NCBI GenBank assembly: GCA_014183095.1
Contig: JACCPH010000003.1
Span: 62,001 to 126,000 of the forward strand
From: Harringtonia aguacate
Lineage: Eukaryota > Ascomycota > Sordariomycetes > Ophiostomatales > Ophiostomataceae
DNA length: 64,000 nt
Direction: 5' to 3'
Positions 44,424-55,700 of this stretch are shown one piece after another. The stretch's first letter is position 1; the number at the start of each line of letters is the position of its first letter. Made by a program: the position numbers and the translations under genes. The notes beneath the pieces were generated by a model. It searched no databases. It was not told the DNA's origin and saw only the letters and a program-made list of their open reading frames with translations.

Positions 44424-45203
44424 CTATTCCTTGTTTGGCTTTTCTCCATCTGTGGCGGGCTGACTGCTGCTGCTGCTGCTGCTGTTGCCGCCTTTTGTTT
44501 TTGTGTCTAGCCGCTGCAGAACCGAGGCCACCCACTCCTCGACCTCGCGCTCCGACTCCTCGTCGCGCTCCCCGCCGCCGCGGCGCTGCGTGCCTGCGAA
44601 CCGCCGCGCGAGCTGCCGCACGTCGTCCAGCGACGACAGGTCAAAACCCCACATGACGCCGCCCGTCAGCATGGCAAGGAAACCGACCACGTTGAGCGTG
44701 GCGAGGTTGAGGGCCTCGAGCGCGTCGAGGGAGCCGTGAGGGTTGTGGTCCTCGGCCGCAGGGCCGGTCGCCTTGACACCTGGCCGCGCCTCGGCCGCCC
44801 TGGCCGCCGCCTTGGCCGCCGCTTCGGCTGCTGCCGCCCGCGTCGCCCCTGTCGTCCCGCTCGGCTCGTAGAACTTGAGCTGGGCGGCCAGCTGCTTGCG
44901 GACGATGGCGCGGCGCGTGATGGTGGTCGAGAGGGCAAACATGGTGGCGCCCGCGCAGAAGAGGCCGAGCTGCTTCATGGCGCGTTGGGAGAAGACGGAG
45001 CGATCGGCAGGCGGCACGCTCGACGTGTCCGGTGCCGGCGATGCAGGCAGGGTGGCTGCTCGTGCTGGCGTCGGCACGGTCGGTACGGCCGGCACGGCAG
45101 TCGCCGTCGCGGTCGCCGTCGCGACTGGGCTTGTTTGATCTTGTGGGGACGACGGCTTCGACAGCCCAAGGGCCGAGGACAGGAGGCTGGCAAGAATTGT
45201 CAT
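44424..45203 (-). CDS. AIM11, altered inheritance of mitochondria protein 11
   Basis: Predicted two-pass mitochondrial membrane protein of the AIM11 family; molecular role unknown even in yeast. One exon of 259 residues from ATG 45203 (MTILASLLSSALGLSKP). After a low-complexity Ala/Thr/Val/Pro linker comes the family core: QLGLFCAGATMFALSTTITR (first membrane segment with the TRR end), LKFYEPSG, then ALEALNLATLNVVGFLAMLT and GGVMWGFDLSSLDDVRQLA (second segment and conserved FDLSSLDD). An Ala-rich insert separates the halves. The C-terminus has EVEEWVASVL and a Ser run. The frame is open upstream of 45203 but has no earlier ATG. The stop of the sugar transporter lies 237 bases upstream on the same strand. 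Confidence 0.9.
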   Translation of the reverse strand: MTILASLLSSALGLSKPSSPQDQTSPVATATATATAVPAVPTVPTPARAATLPASPAPDTSSVPPADRSVFSQRAMKQLGLFCAGATMFALSTTITRRAIVRKQLAAQLKFYEPSGTTGATRAAAAEAAAKAAARAAEARPGVKATGPAAEDHNPHGSLDALEALNLATLNVVGFLAMLTGGVMWGFDLSSLDDVRQLARRFAGTQRRGGGERDEESEREVEEWVASVLQRLDTKTKGGNSSSSSSSQPATDGEKPNKE

Positions 45204-45440
45204 CTTGGGACGGTAGCTGGGGGTGAAGTGGAACAGGACACAGGACGGAGGCACGGTTGGCTTGTCGAGAATCGATATAGCTTTTTTTTAACTTTTTTTT
45301 TATTACTGGAGCAAAATTCTTGGACTTTCCGCGGGAGCTTTGCGGGGTCGTTCCGGGGCACAGGCCCACTAAAAGCCGCTAAATACAAGTACAGTTGCCG
45401 CTAACTTGGCCTACAAATACGAGTGAGCATAAGCACGTCC

Positions 45441-47530
45441 CTACGCATGTCCCGCATATGGTTCCCCCTGGTCGCCGTCCGTGTTTGTGCGATTCATGTT
45501 GGCATTCATTTGCTTCTCCATGACCACCACATCGATGCTGTTCTCTCCGCGACGCACAGCTTCGATGTCCGGCAGATCGGCGTACTGCTCGCCCTCGAAG
45601 ATGGCATCAATCTCCTCGAGCGTCTTTCCTTTGGTCTCGACCCAGTAGAAGGCCTATTCTGTCAGCAAAAGAGCGTTCATGTCATGCAAACAGATCCCGC
45701 GACCTACAATCAAAAAGACAATGACAATGTCCCACGAGGCATTGACAATGTACATTTTCCAGCCGATGTTGGTGAGGCCAATGGGCATAATGTAGACGAA
45801 TAAGGCGCTGAACAGTCAGAAGCAGCGAAAAAAACAAACCAAAAAAAAAGACAGAAGTGGAGCAGGACAAGGTCACGCACGCAAATGCATTCAACATGAA
45901 GCTCGAAAAGGCCAGCCCGTTGGCGCGGATCGAGTAGTTCATCACCTCGGGCGGGTAGAGGTACACCAGCGGCGTCCAGGCGATCGAGTAGAAGCCTTGG
46001 AACAAGAACATGACAGCCACGTTGCCGTACACGAGGTTGCTGGATGCATCGTCTGGATCGTCGGCGTATTTCTTCGACAGGCCACCGATGATGAGCAGAC
46101 AGACCACCAGCGACACCTGAGCCAGCATGGCCGTGGGCTTCCGGCCCCATTGGGACACGAGATAGGTGCCGGCGAGGCAGCATATGAGGCACCACACGGT
46201 CATGACAACGTTCTAATGAGTTAGCATGGAGGGAGAAGCAGACAAAAAGAGGGAAAGAAAAGGGATGAGGACGCACTGCTTTCAGCTGGGCAACAGTGTC
46301 CGTAATGCCGGCCGTATCGAGCTCAGGCCCGAGATAGTACGACGCGATGACGCTGCCGACGATGCAGGAAAATGGGCCGGCCGACATGCCAATGAGCAGC
46401 CGCCTGCGGGATGAGGGCGTGCGCACAATCTCCATGGGGCTCATGGTGCGGCCGTCCCTCTTTTCCCATTCAAGCGTGTCCAGGATCTGCTTGTACACAG
46501 CAATGGTGACGGGATCGAGAATGTCGCTGTTGGAGTTGGCCTGCGCCACGCTCTCGCGCGCTGCTTCATAGTACCCTTGATGTACGAGCCAACGGGGCGA
46601 TTCAGGGCTGGGCAATGTCAGCCACAGGAATGCAAATACGCAAGGTCTTCGAGACGCGAGGCTTACATGAACGGCAAAATGGCAATGCAGAGCAGGGAAA
46701 AGATGCCCTGGAACAGCGACGGGGCGCGCCAGGCCCAGGTCGATTCCCAGGTGCCCGTGCCCAGGGTGATGCCCGCAGCAATGAGGGCGCCGACACTGCG
46801 GCATGGTCAGCCAACTTGGGGGCGCAGTACTCTGGGTGGTGGCCCACCCGAGCAGAGGCATGACCTACTAGTAAAAGTCGTTGAGCAGCCCAACACCCCA
46901 GGTTCGCCAGCGGTTGGCGTAGGTCTCGCTGAGATAGACGCCGGCGGCGATGCCCGAGACGGAAGACCCGAAGCCGAGAACGACGCGGGACACAACGAAC
47001 ATGGCAATGTTCTGGGCGGTGGTCTGCAGGAGGATGCCGACCAGCGTCACGACGGAGCCCCAGAAGATAGCCGGGCGGCGGCCCAGGCGGTCGCTGGCGA
47101 CGCCCGACACCATGGGGCCGAAAAAGCCGCCGATGAAGACGGACGCCGTATTGAGTCCGGTGGTGGCAGCATTGAGGTTAAAGTAGTTGAGATAGGAGGG
47201 CAGAATGTTCAGCCCGTTCCTGTCAGGAGAGTCAGCAAAAGGCACCGCGGGCGCCCGCACGGCAAGGCGTAGCACAGTGTCGCACAGTGCAAAAGGAGTG
47301 TTTATGGGCACGGGTCACGGACAACATCGAGCCATCATATCCGCCGGTCTTGAGAGTTTGCAAGTCAGCCAGAGAAGGCGGGTGGAGCGGGATCAGAACG
47401 TGGGGAGAGCGAGGCAGATACTCACAGCACTTTGGACCATGGCGCAGAAGACGAGAAGGGCCGCCAGTACCAGGCTGGACTCGGGCACCCAGGCCGGCAG
47501 CCAGGTGCCGGTGTGCGTTTTCCTGAGCAT
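45441..47530 (-). CDS. MFS sugar transporter (eight exons)
   Basis: Plasma-membrane sugar/H+ symporter of the MFS sugar-porter family, resembling fungal lactose permease/hexose transporter-like proteins; substrate unknown. Exons 47426-47530, 47323-47348, 46869-47219, 46667-46795, 46277-46607, 45881-46212, 45708-45807 and 45441-45653 give 528 residues, all phases consistent. Signatures in order: GGYDGSMLNGLNILPSYLNY, GVASDRLGRRPAIFWGS, LGFGSSVSGIAAGVYLSE, NDFYYVGALIAAGITLGTG, PESPRWLVHQGYY, VSQWGRKPTAM, FYSIAWTPLVYLYPPEVM, and the C-terminal FYWVETKGKTLEEIDAIFEG. Exon 2 is just 26 nt. Several introns were placed by homology: the one at 47220-47322 uses a GTCCGT donor. The N-terminus (MLRKTHTGTWLPAW) is short, and an upstream extension is not excluded. 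Confidence 0.9.
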
Positions 47531-48823
47531 GCTGATGGCGACACGCCGTGAACATTGAGAATACGGCCGCAGAATGAAGCGTAATTCATTAGGGAGGCAC
47601 TCGATGCGGCGGCGACAAGAGAGGGACGGAGGACGGGGGCGTTGTTTTGTGTGATATTTCGGCGAGGTGGCAGCACTATTTTGTCCCGCCAAATTTTTAT
47701 TTTTTTATTTTTTTTTTAATCCGCCCGCCTCTATATAGCATGGATCTCGACGGCCGCACCAGCAGACGGCCTTCGGTGTAGTGATGGACCGCTGCCAAGC
47801 ACAGAGAATCCGACGGTCCTGATAAGATCTCCCGATCGGTAGGTTTGTACGCGTCGCTGTGGCACGAGACGAGGGGACGACGCCTAGAAAAGGGGAGTCG
47901 TCAAACCCGCTGACGGAGGCAGAAGCGGGTGATAAGACACGAGAGGCGAGGGGGTTGGGAGACGCCGATCGATTTGGCAGTCCTACGCCGGTATCTCGTA
48001 TGTTGTGTGGCTTGGCCAAACTGCTACTATGTAGGTAATAGCCGGGGGAGGAGGAGGGGGGGGCGCCCACATCTGGGGGACTCGCTGTAACGACAGATCA
48101 TGTGCCGCGCAGTTTATCGCGCCATGCTAGCCTCTGGAGGAAGGCGCGTTCGGCTAACTGTGCGAGCAGGTATGAGCACATAGTAACATAAAAAGGCAGA
48201 TCGATGCGAAAAAGCTTAGCTGGGGCAGCGGGAAAGGACGTTTGGCCATTGTCGGCAGACGTTTGACCATTGCCGGCAGCGGTTCGGCCTCTGAAACGGC
48301 GAAAGGCATCGGCCGACGCGCGTGAGATTGGTGACGTCAATCAGGTGCAAGACGGCGTCCCTGAGCCATCAACAACAGAGAGCAAATCACAGCACCCGGA
48401 AAAGAGAGCCAACCACAACACCCGGAGAATTAATCGCAACGCGCGGAGAGTAAATGGATTCTCTGATGCAGTGTATGTAGTGAGCCGAGTCTATCCCCCC
48501 CCCCCCGTCTATGCCACATTCCAACGCCTGCCAGAGTAGTAGTGGTATATAATACAGCAAACAGCAGCAAACAGCGAACAGCGAACAGCGAACCAACGCC
48601 GAAACCCAGCCAATGCGCCTGGCCAACCCACCTCCCCCACACAACGACACGACACGACAGCCGGTGGCCGCTCGCCTGTGGCCCGCTGACGGCTTGCCAA
48701 TGGCCTGTCGATGACCCGCCGATGGCCCGCCTATGGCCCGCCTATGGCCCGCCTGTGACCCCGCCTGTGACCCGCCCTTGACCTGCCGATGGTGGCCCGC
48801 TCCCGTGTGGCCTAAGCCCAAGC
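47531..48823. other. intergenic with degenerate tandem repeats
   Basis: About 1.3 kb between the sugar transporter start and the Mcp2-like stop. A T-rich run lies at 47697-47720. From about 48240 to 48800 the sequence is made of short degenerate tandem units: GCCATTGTCGGCAGACGTTT-like pairs, CACCCGGA-like pairs, AGCGAACAGCGAAC near 48566-48597, and GATGGCCCGCCTATGGCCCG near 48712-48780. No gene supported. Confidence 0.6.
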
Positions 48824-50875
48824 CTAGCCCTCAAACACCTCGTGCTGCAGCTCGACGCCGTACTCCTTGGCCACGTCCTTCATGCGCTCCTCCATCTCGT
48901 CCTCGAAGCCGCGCTTGCTGCCGAGCCACTGGCGCAGGCGGTAAAAGTAGAAGAAGACGTCGGAGAGGGCCAGCACGGTGCTGAAGAGGACGTGCTGCCA
49001 GGCGCTGGTCAGGCGCTCGCGCCAGGGGCGGGCGCGGTCCTCGTACAGGCTGGCGCTGGCCCAGCGGCCCATCTGCTTGATGCGGTTGACGGGGCTGCCG
49101 AGGCGCTGGTTGTTAGCCTGGACGATGCGCATGTTGCGCCCGAGAAAGATGAGCTCCTTGGGCCAGCGCTCCTCGTCGGCGAGGATGTCGCGGATGCCCT
49201 GCTTCATGCGGGCCTGCATGGCGTAGTGGCGCTCGGCGGGCGTCTTGGCCTGGGCCATGTCGTCGAGCATGCCGCGGCGCACGGCGTTGTCGCCGCCCTC
49301 GTAGGGCCGCATCAGCGTGGACGAGGCGAACAGCTCGGGCGCCTTGATGCCCCACTCGCGGCAGGTGGCGGCGACGGCGGCGTGGTCCATGGTCATCATG
49401 GCCTTCCAGAAGACGCCGTACTCGTGGCGGAACTTGGGCGACATGGTGACGTAGAGCCCGTGGTCGATGAGCACCAGCTCGGCGCGGCCGGACGGCCGCC
49501 GCCGCACAAAGAGGTTGCCCGGGTGCGGGTCGCAGTGCACGACGCCCCACTTGAAGATCTGCGCAGAGAAGAGGTCCACCATGGTCGACATGACCTCGGC
49601 GGCGCCGACGCCGAGCCCGCCCGTGCCCCGGGGTCCGCGCCACGCCGCCCGCTCCGGCTTCAGCAGCAGGCCCGTGTCGCCCGGGTGCGCCCGCACTGCA
49701 GCCCGCAGCGCGTCCATGTCGGGGGCGTCCAGCGGGGTGCCGTGGATGCCCGGCGACCCGGCGCCGTGGCCGCCGCGCCAGGTCTTGGTCATGGACTCGC
49801 GGTCCCACAGGCGCACGCCCTCGATCCACTCGGTGGTCAGCACGCGCTTCGACGACAGCTCGCGGTACACGGGCGGCACGTAGACGCGGCCGCGCAGGGC
49901 CGGCTCGCCCTGCACCAGCCGCCGCATGCTCTCCGAGTTGTCGGCCTCGTTGACAAAGTCCGTCTCCAGCAACAGGCGGTCGGCGACAAAGGGCACCAGC
50001 GCGTACAGCGGCAGGTCGAACCAGTACGAGTAGATGCGCGTGACCACCTTGAAGGCCCACAGGTCCCAGCCGATCTGCTTGGCGATCTCGGGCTTCTGGA
50101 TCTTGACCGCCACCTCGCGGCCGTCGGCCAGCCGCGCCCAGTGCACCTGGGCCACGGACGCGCTGGCGCGCGCCGTGCGCTCCATGACGCCGCGACCCGC
50201 CTCGCCGCGGAAGCTGACGCCAAAGACATCCTCGACGCTGCGGCCGCCAAAGTCGGCGCGGATCACGCGCTCGACCGCCGCCCAGTCGTCCTGCGGCGCG
50301 TCGTCAAACATGCGCGCAAACATGCGCTGGAACTCGGGCGGCAGCACCGCGCTCTGCATGGCGATGGCCTGGCCGATCTTGAGGTAGAGCCCGCCGTTGT
50401 GGCGCAGCAGGTCAAAGAGCCGCTCGGCGTTGCGCATGTGCAGGTCCGTCGCGTCGCCCGGCGTGCCGATGATGGGCAGCGGGTGCGGCCGGAAGTTGAT
50501 CTTGTAGTCCAGCGCCACCACCAGCCCCGTGCCAAACGTCCGCAGCGACCGCGCCACGCCCGACGCGTACACTTGCCGGTCCACCGCGTAGGCCGTGCCG
50601 CCCAGTGCCGCCAGCACGAGCAGCCGCCGGCCCCAGCGCTGCACACGGGGGTACTCGCGCGCCTGCTGCGGCGCCCCGAGGTCTTCCGGCGACGGCGGGC
50701 GCAGCGGCTCAAACGGACCGCCCGTCTGCATGCCCCGGTGCGGGGGTTGGCGGCCCGGGCCAGACAGCCAGCCTGTCCGCCCGCGGACGCAGCCCGCAGA
50801 CCGCCGCAGCACAGACAATGGCTGGCCGGCCGGCCGTGTCTGCCTGGCCGCCGCTATGGCAGGTGAACGGTACAT
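48824..50875 (-). CDS. mitochondrial ABC1/UbiB kinase-like protein (Mcp2/ADCK1 group)
   Basis: Atypical kinase-like protein of the ABC1/ADCK/UbiB family; the nearest group by pattern is Mcp2 (yeast) and ADCK1, linked to inner-membrane lipid homeostasis and cristae. One exon of 683 residues from ATG 50875 (MYRSPAIAAARQTRPAGQPL), an Arg/Ala-rich mitochondrial presequence, followed by a membrane segment RLLVLAALGGTAYAV. Family motifs: the KxGQ signature GGLYLKIGQAIAMQSAVLPP (Lys166 to Gln169), ASVAQVHWARL (Ala-rich nucleotide loop), catalytic-type Lys258 in VAVKIQKPE, LLLETDFVNEADNSE, VVHCDPHPGNLFVR (Asp449, Asn454) and LVLIDHGLY. About 60 residues between residues 390 and 430 form a Gly-rich insertion not typical of the family. 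Substrate not known. Flanked on both sides by degenerate tandem repeats. Confidence 0.92.
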   Translation of the reverse strand: MYRSPAIAAARQTRPAGQPLSVLRRSAGCVRGRTGWLSGPGRQPPHRGMQTGGPFEPLRPPSPEDLGAPQQAREYPRVQRWGRRLLVLAALGGTAYAVDRQVYASGVARSLRTFGTGLVVALDYKINFRPHPLPIIGTPGDATDLHMRNAERLFDLLRHNGGLYLKIGQAIAMQSAVLPPEFQRMFARMFDDAPQDDWAAVERVIRADFGGRSVEDVFGVSFRGEAGRGVMERTARASASVAQVHWARLADGREVAVKIQKPEIAKQIGWDLWAFKVVTRIYSYWFDLPLYALVPFVADRLLLETDFVNEADNSESMRRLVQGEPALRGRVYVPPVYRELSSKRVLTTEWIEGVRLWDRESMTKTWRGGHGAGSPGIHGTPLDAPDMDALRAAVRAHPGDTGLLLKPERAAWRGPRGTGGLGVGAAEVMSTMVDLFSAQIFKWGVVHCDPHPGNLFVRRRPSGRAELVLIDHGLYVTMSPKFRHEYGVFWKAMMTMDHAAVAATCREWGIKAPELFASSTLMRPYEGGDNAVRRGMLDDMAQAKTPAERHYAMQARMKQGIRDILADEERWPKELIFLGRNMRIVQANNQRLGSPVNRIKQMGRWASASLYEDRARPWRERLTSAWQHVLFSTVLALSDVFFYFYRLRQWLGSKRGFEDEMEERMKDVAKEYGVELQHEVFEG

Positions 50876-52777
50876 GGTTGTTGGGGTCGGGCAGACGCCA
50901 GGCAAAGAGCGGAGAGGGGGAAGACGGCGGTGCCCCAAAGTAAAATGGAGCAAGACAGCTTGGCAGCCAGCTCGAATTGGGGTGCCTTTTAGGGTCTGCA
51001 GTCGATTTTCCAGCACCGGCGTGCACGCATGGCGGATCACGAGGCAGAAAATCGAGGCAATCGTCTTGTGTCGATCAAAGCTTTGTCGGCGTCGGATAAA
51101 CCGTGGTTTGGGTGCCTCCGGTGGCCGCGGAGGTAAAAAGTGCACTTAGGTCCGCCGTCCGATCGACCAGCCCAATTGTGGCGTCGTGATTGGCTCCAGC
51201 CGCCACACACTGTGCCTGATTAGTGCCACAAGCATGCCGTAAGCGCCTGCCTGCGAAACGGGCAAAACGGGCGAAACGGACGAAACGGGGCTGCGAAACG
51301 CTTCGGTCGGGCGAGCTGCAAACGCGAACAATGGCCCCTTCTGCTCTGCCACGGATATGGCTTCTGGATGAGAACATCCGCAGACATGTTTGGTCATTTG
51401 CCGGCCATACCGACCACATCCCGACCCCATTCCGACTACGTCCCGACTACTTCCTGCGTGTCATCGCTGCCGTCTTCTGTCCGGTCCGCTAGAAGGCGGC
51501 CGCCATCTGAAGGAGCAGTCTCGCATAGGTCGCACGAGCCAGCTCGCAGAGACGGGAGGGGGGGGCGGTTTGCTGCGGTGGCACAGCCAGAAACCAGAAA
51601 TCAAAAATCAGAAATCAGAAACCAGACAGACACGCGCCAGCATCGCCGCTATGCCTGGTCCCGTGGACTCGTGTTGCCACTGGTGCCACTGGCGCAAGGG
51701 AGGAAGGGAGGGGAGGAAGGGGGGGTGCAAACAACCGGCGCGCCCCGACATCTCTTCTAGTGTCGCCTATACCCTCTGACCAGATGCAAGACCTTGCGCC
51801 GAGAGGCGAGCCGACGAGAATGCAGTGGTCGGGATTCCGAAAGGCGCGGCTTCAGCTGCCGGATGCATCCATTCCTGTCCGCCAAGGTCTCTTTGCCTGA
51901 AAGACGCCAAATGGCCTGCTGCAACACAAGAATCCTCCGAAGCCGCCGCCCGAAACTGCGCAACACACCAACAACAGCCTGTGTGCGACAGACCAGCTTC
52001 CTCGCTGCTGGATATATGAGCGGCGCGTCTTGGGTCGGTCGTTTCGAGTCCATCGTGTCGAGTCCATCGTGTCCGACCTGAACCGACCACAGCTTTCTGC
52101 GCCGTTTTATGCTTCTTGTCGCTGCCACGCTGCCACGCTGCTACGCTCTGCCACGCTCTACACGCCCGAATCATTCCAATCGCCCCTGTCACACCGCCGT
52201 GCTCGTATTGGCGTGCTCGTATTGCCAGGGTCGATCCCGTCACCCGCCAGGGTCGATTCACCACTCGCCAGGGGGGGGGGGGCAGCTGCATCGCTATCAC
52301 AAACGACTAGACGGCCGCCGGGCTTCCCATTGGTCGTGAATCCCGACCGCCAGCCAAGGCACACACAGATGACGCAGGCCGTGGCCGCGGCCGAGACGTA
52401 ATTTTCCCATGTCACGCAGAGACAGCTAGATTACAGGGCACACAGGGCACACAGGGCGCACAGGGCACACAGGGCACCTTTCTCTGTACGAGCGCCGTAA
52501 CGCACCCTCCCTCTCTCAGCATCTGCCCGTCGCTCCTGCCAGCCCGCTCGACCCCTCTTCTCCCCCACCTGCCCAAAATTTACGCCCACACACCACAGGG
52601 CGACCTTCCTCACGTGCGGGCCATAAAGTTGGTCAGACAGCCCCGTTTCCGACCTGTTGTCCATTTCCTTCCATCTGTCTGCCCTGTCCAAAGCAGCCGC
52701 CTCTGCGCCCCGACAGCAACCCGCCCGCTCGAGACAAACCCACACGCAACGCCCACGCGCCCCTGCCCTCGTCGGCA
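50876..52777. other. divergent intergenic region with short tandem repeats
   Basis: About 1.9 kb between the Mcp2-like start and the DUF8035-type start. Local repeats seen by eye: CGAAACGG-like units at 51256-51300, CCGACTACGTCC-like units at 51405-51455, AGAAATCA-like units at 51589-51630, GTCGAGTCCATCGT pairs near 52045-52075, CTGCCACG units near 52122-52170, and GTGCTCGTATTG pairs near 52199-52227. No open frame with a known family. Confidence 0.55.
52432..52478. repeat. CAGGGCACA-type tandem repeat
   Basis: Five head-to-tail units of 9-10 bases (ACAGGGCACAC, one with ACAGGGCGC). Too short and too regular to be a CRISPR array; a simple minisatellite upstream of the DUF8035-type gene. Confidence 0.85.
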
Positions 52778-55700
52778 ATGGACCAGCGATACCGGTACGC
52801 CCCGGCCGACGGCCGACGGTCGCCGCCGCTGCACAATCCCGCCCGAGTCTCGCTGCCGATCAACGTGGGCGGCAACTACCCGCCGCTCTATGCGGAAGAG
52901 CCGCTCGTCCAGCGCTACGACGACCCGGCCACGCCGCGCGGCCCGACCATCATCGACTACCGCTCGGCTCCGGCGGTGCCTACCCCGCCGCAGCTGCGCC
53001 CGCAGGAGGGGGGGCAGCCGTCGACGGCCCACCACCACCCGCAGCATCCGCACCAGCACGACCACGAGCACGAGCATCATCACGACCATCTGCACCAGCA
53101 CCAGCACGCACACCAGACGGCCGCTGGGCTGCCGCCGCCGCCGCCGCACGTCGCCGCCACCGCCCAGAAGCGGCCCGTGGTCATCACCACCACCACCACC
53201 CCATCCAACCCGGCCGCCGCGGCGGGCAGCTCTGGCCGCGGCCCGGCCTCTCCGACCCGCGGCGAGCACTATCGCGAGGACGACCGCCCGCGAGCCCGTG
53301 ACGAGCCTCCGTACTACGCCGTGCCGGCGACGTCGAACGCCACGCGCTCGCGAGGCACCCGCTACGCCTACATTGCTGAACCCATGAGCGCCACCGTCGC
53401 CGACAGCGACGAGCTGCGCCGCCTGCGGGAGCGCCACGACAGCCTGGCCCATTCGCGTGCCGACCCGTTCCCGCGCACCCGCCCGTCGCCGGTGTACTCC
53501 AACGTGCCGCCTGGACGCGGCGGCTCGGTCGCGAGCAGCGCCATGCCCTCGATCGGGTCGGCCGCCGGCTCCGTCCCCCTCGACTTCAACGACGGATACG
53601 AGTACACCAAGCCCAGCGACCTGGCCCGCTACGACCTGGCCCACGAGCAAGGCGGCGCCCGCCGGACACGCCTCGAAAGCTACGACAGAAACTACTACGG
53701 CCCCACCGTCAGCCTGACCTCCGACATCAACCGCCCCTATCCCTACGAGTCGAGCGGCCGACGCACCGCCCCGGGCGCCGGCGTCGGCGGCCCTCCGCCG
53801 ACCACCTGGGGATTCGACCGGATGAACCGGGCGGCGGGCCCGGGCCCCGGGTCCGCGGCCTCTTCTAGCGGTATGTACGACCCCCAGGGCATGCGTGCGC
53901 CTTCGATGCCGTTGCCGATGACCATCCCCGCCGCCACGGCCGAACACGTCCACCATGCTGAGCCTGCTGGCGTCGCTGCTGCAGGTCCTCTCGCCGACCC
54001 GCGCAGCCTGGACCGGCCGCGGCCGGTTTCGATGTACCAGCAACAGCCCGACGACTACTACCGCGGCTTTGCCGGCGACATGCCGCGAGATCTGCGCAAC
54101 CGCGACCGCGATCGCGAAAAGGGCCAGGACAGAGATCGAGATCGTGAGCGCTCACGCGAATACTACGCTGACGGCACTGCCGCCAACCGTGCATTTGGCA
54201 TTTTAATTAACAGTCGAGACCACCAAATGCGTCCAAGTCCGGCCGATGCGGCCTATTATGTCGATCGTCGCGACACCTATGCCGACGACTACCGCGAGGA
54301 CTTGGCGCGCCGGAACAGCCACCGCGAATACCGAGACTCGCGCTACGAGTATGACAGCAGGTACAGCAATGCCGATCGCAGCCGTCCTGCCATTGAGGCT
54401 CCCAAGCCGAAAGACTCTGATGATGATCTCTATGTTCATCATCCACAAGAAGGTATGCGCCACTGGGACGACGAGGATCGCGACCGCGATCGCAACCGCG
54501 ACCGTGACCGCAACCGTGACCGCGACCGTGACCGTGACCGTGATCGCAACCGCGACCGCGATCGTGATCGTGACCGAGACCGAGACCGAGACCGCGACTG
54601 GGACCGCGACCGCGACTGGGACCGGGACTGGGACCGCGATCGGGACCGCGATCGGGACCGCGACCGCGACCGTGAACGGGAGCGTCGGCATACCCGGAGA
54701 GATGACAGCGAAGAGGCTGCCAACACTAGAAAGACTCGCGACAAGGTTTCTGCTGCCGGCATTGGGGCCGCTGCTGCCGCGGTTGCGTCCGCCGTGGCGG
54801 CAACAGCCGGCCGGCCCAAGGACCCGTCTCCTTCGAAACGAGATTCGTCGCGACGCCGCCCCGATTCTGACGACAGCCTGCGCGGCAACGAGGAGCTGTC
54901 CGACCGCCGCCGGCCAAAGGCCTCTGCAGACGTCGTGGTCGAAGGCAGTCGCGGTTCAAAGGAGTCTGCAGTGACAGTGTCATCCGATGATGTGCCGGGT
55001 GAGCGCACTCCTTCGTCGTCTGATGACGGAGACTCGGGCAGCAAGCCATCCAACCCACGGACCCGCCGGTCGCACACGTCGCCCGCGTTCAAGCTGAACA
55101 ACCCGAGCGACTTGCGAGCTCTCAAGGCCGAGCTGGCCGAGCTGGAGGCCAAGCAAGACAAGGAAAAGTCGTCTGGTACCGACAGCTCCAGAAGCTCCAG
55201 CGACAAGCTGGCCAAGGACAAGAAGCCGTCTGCTGCAGACAAGGCAGAGCCGGCATCCCCCGGCGTCATGACGCCGTCGACGACTTCGTCGTCCGGGCCG
55301 CCTTCGCCTGTGTCGCAGCCTGCGGACGCCGCCGCCTCATCCAGAGGGAGAGACAAGGAGCGGGCCTCGGACAAGGCACAGCCCGACGAACGAGAGTCCA
55401 GCGCTCTCGTGGACAAGCCGTCGCGCGGCCGGGACCAGTCGCAGCCGTCCAAGGCGCACGTGCGGCTGGTTTCGCCGCCGCACGACAAGGAAGAGAAGAA
55501 GCCGCTCAAGGGCATTCTCAAGACACCCAGCTCCAAGTTCCCCGAAGAGCCGAACCCGATCCGCGAGGGCGTGGCGCCCCACAAGGACGACAAGACCAAG
55601 CAGCAGAGCGTGCCGGCGGGCGCGCGCTGGACCAAGATCAGCCGCAAGCTCGTCAACCCAGAGGCGCTGACCATTGGCAAGGAGCGCTTCGAGGTGCGCG

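Noticed and set aside
48842..50866. Plus-strand frame of 674 codons opposite the Mcp2-like gene.
   Set aside because: The minus strand carries the complete ABC1/UbiB motifs; the plus frame is a GC-bias shadow.
52432..52478. Regular short repeats considered as a CRISPR-like array.
   Set aside because: Units are 9-10 bases with no spacers, in a fungal nuclear genome; a simple minisatellite.
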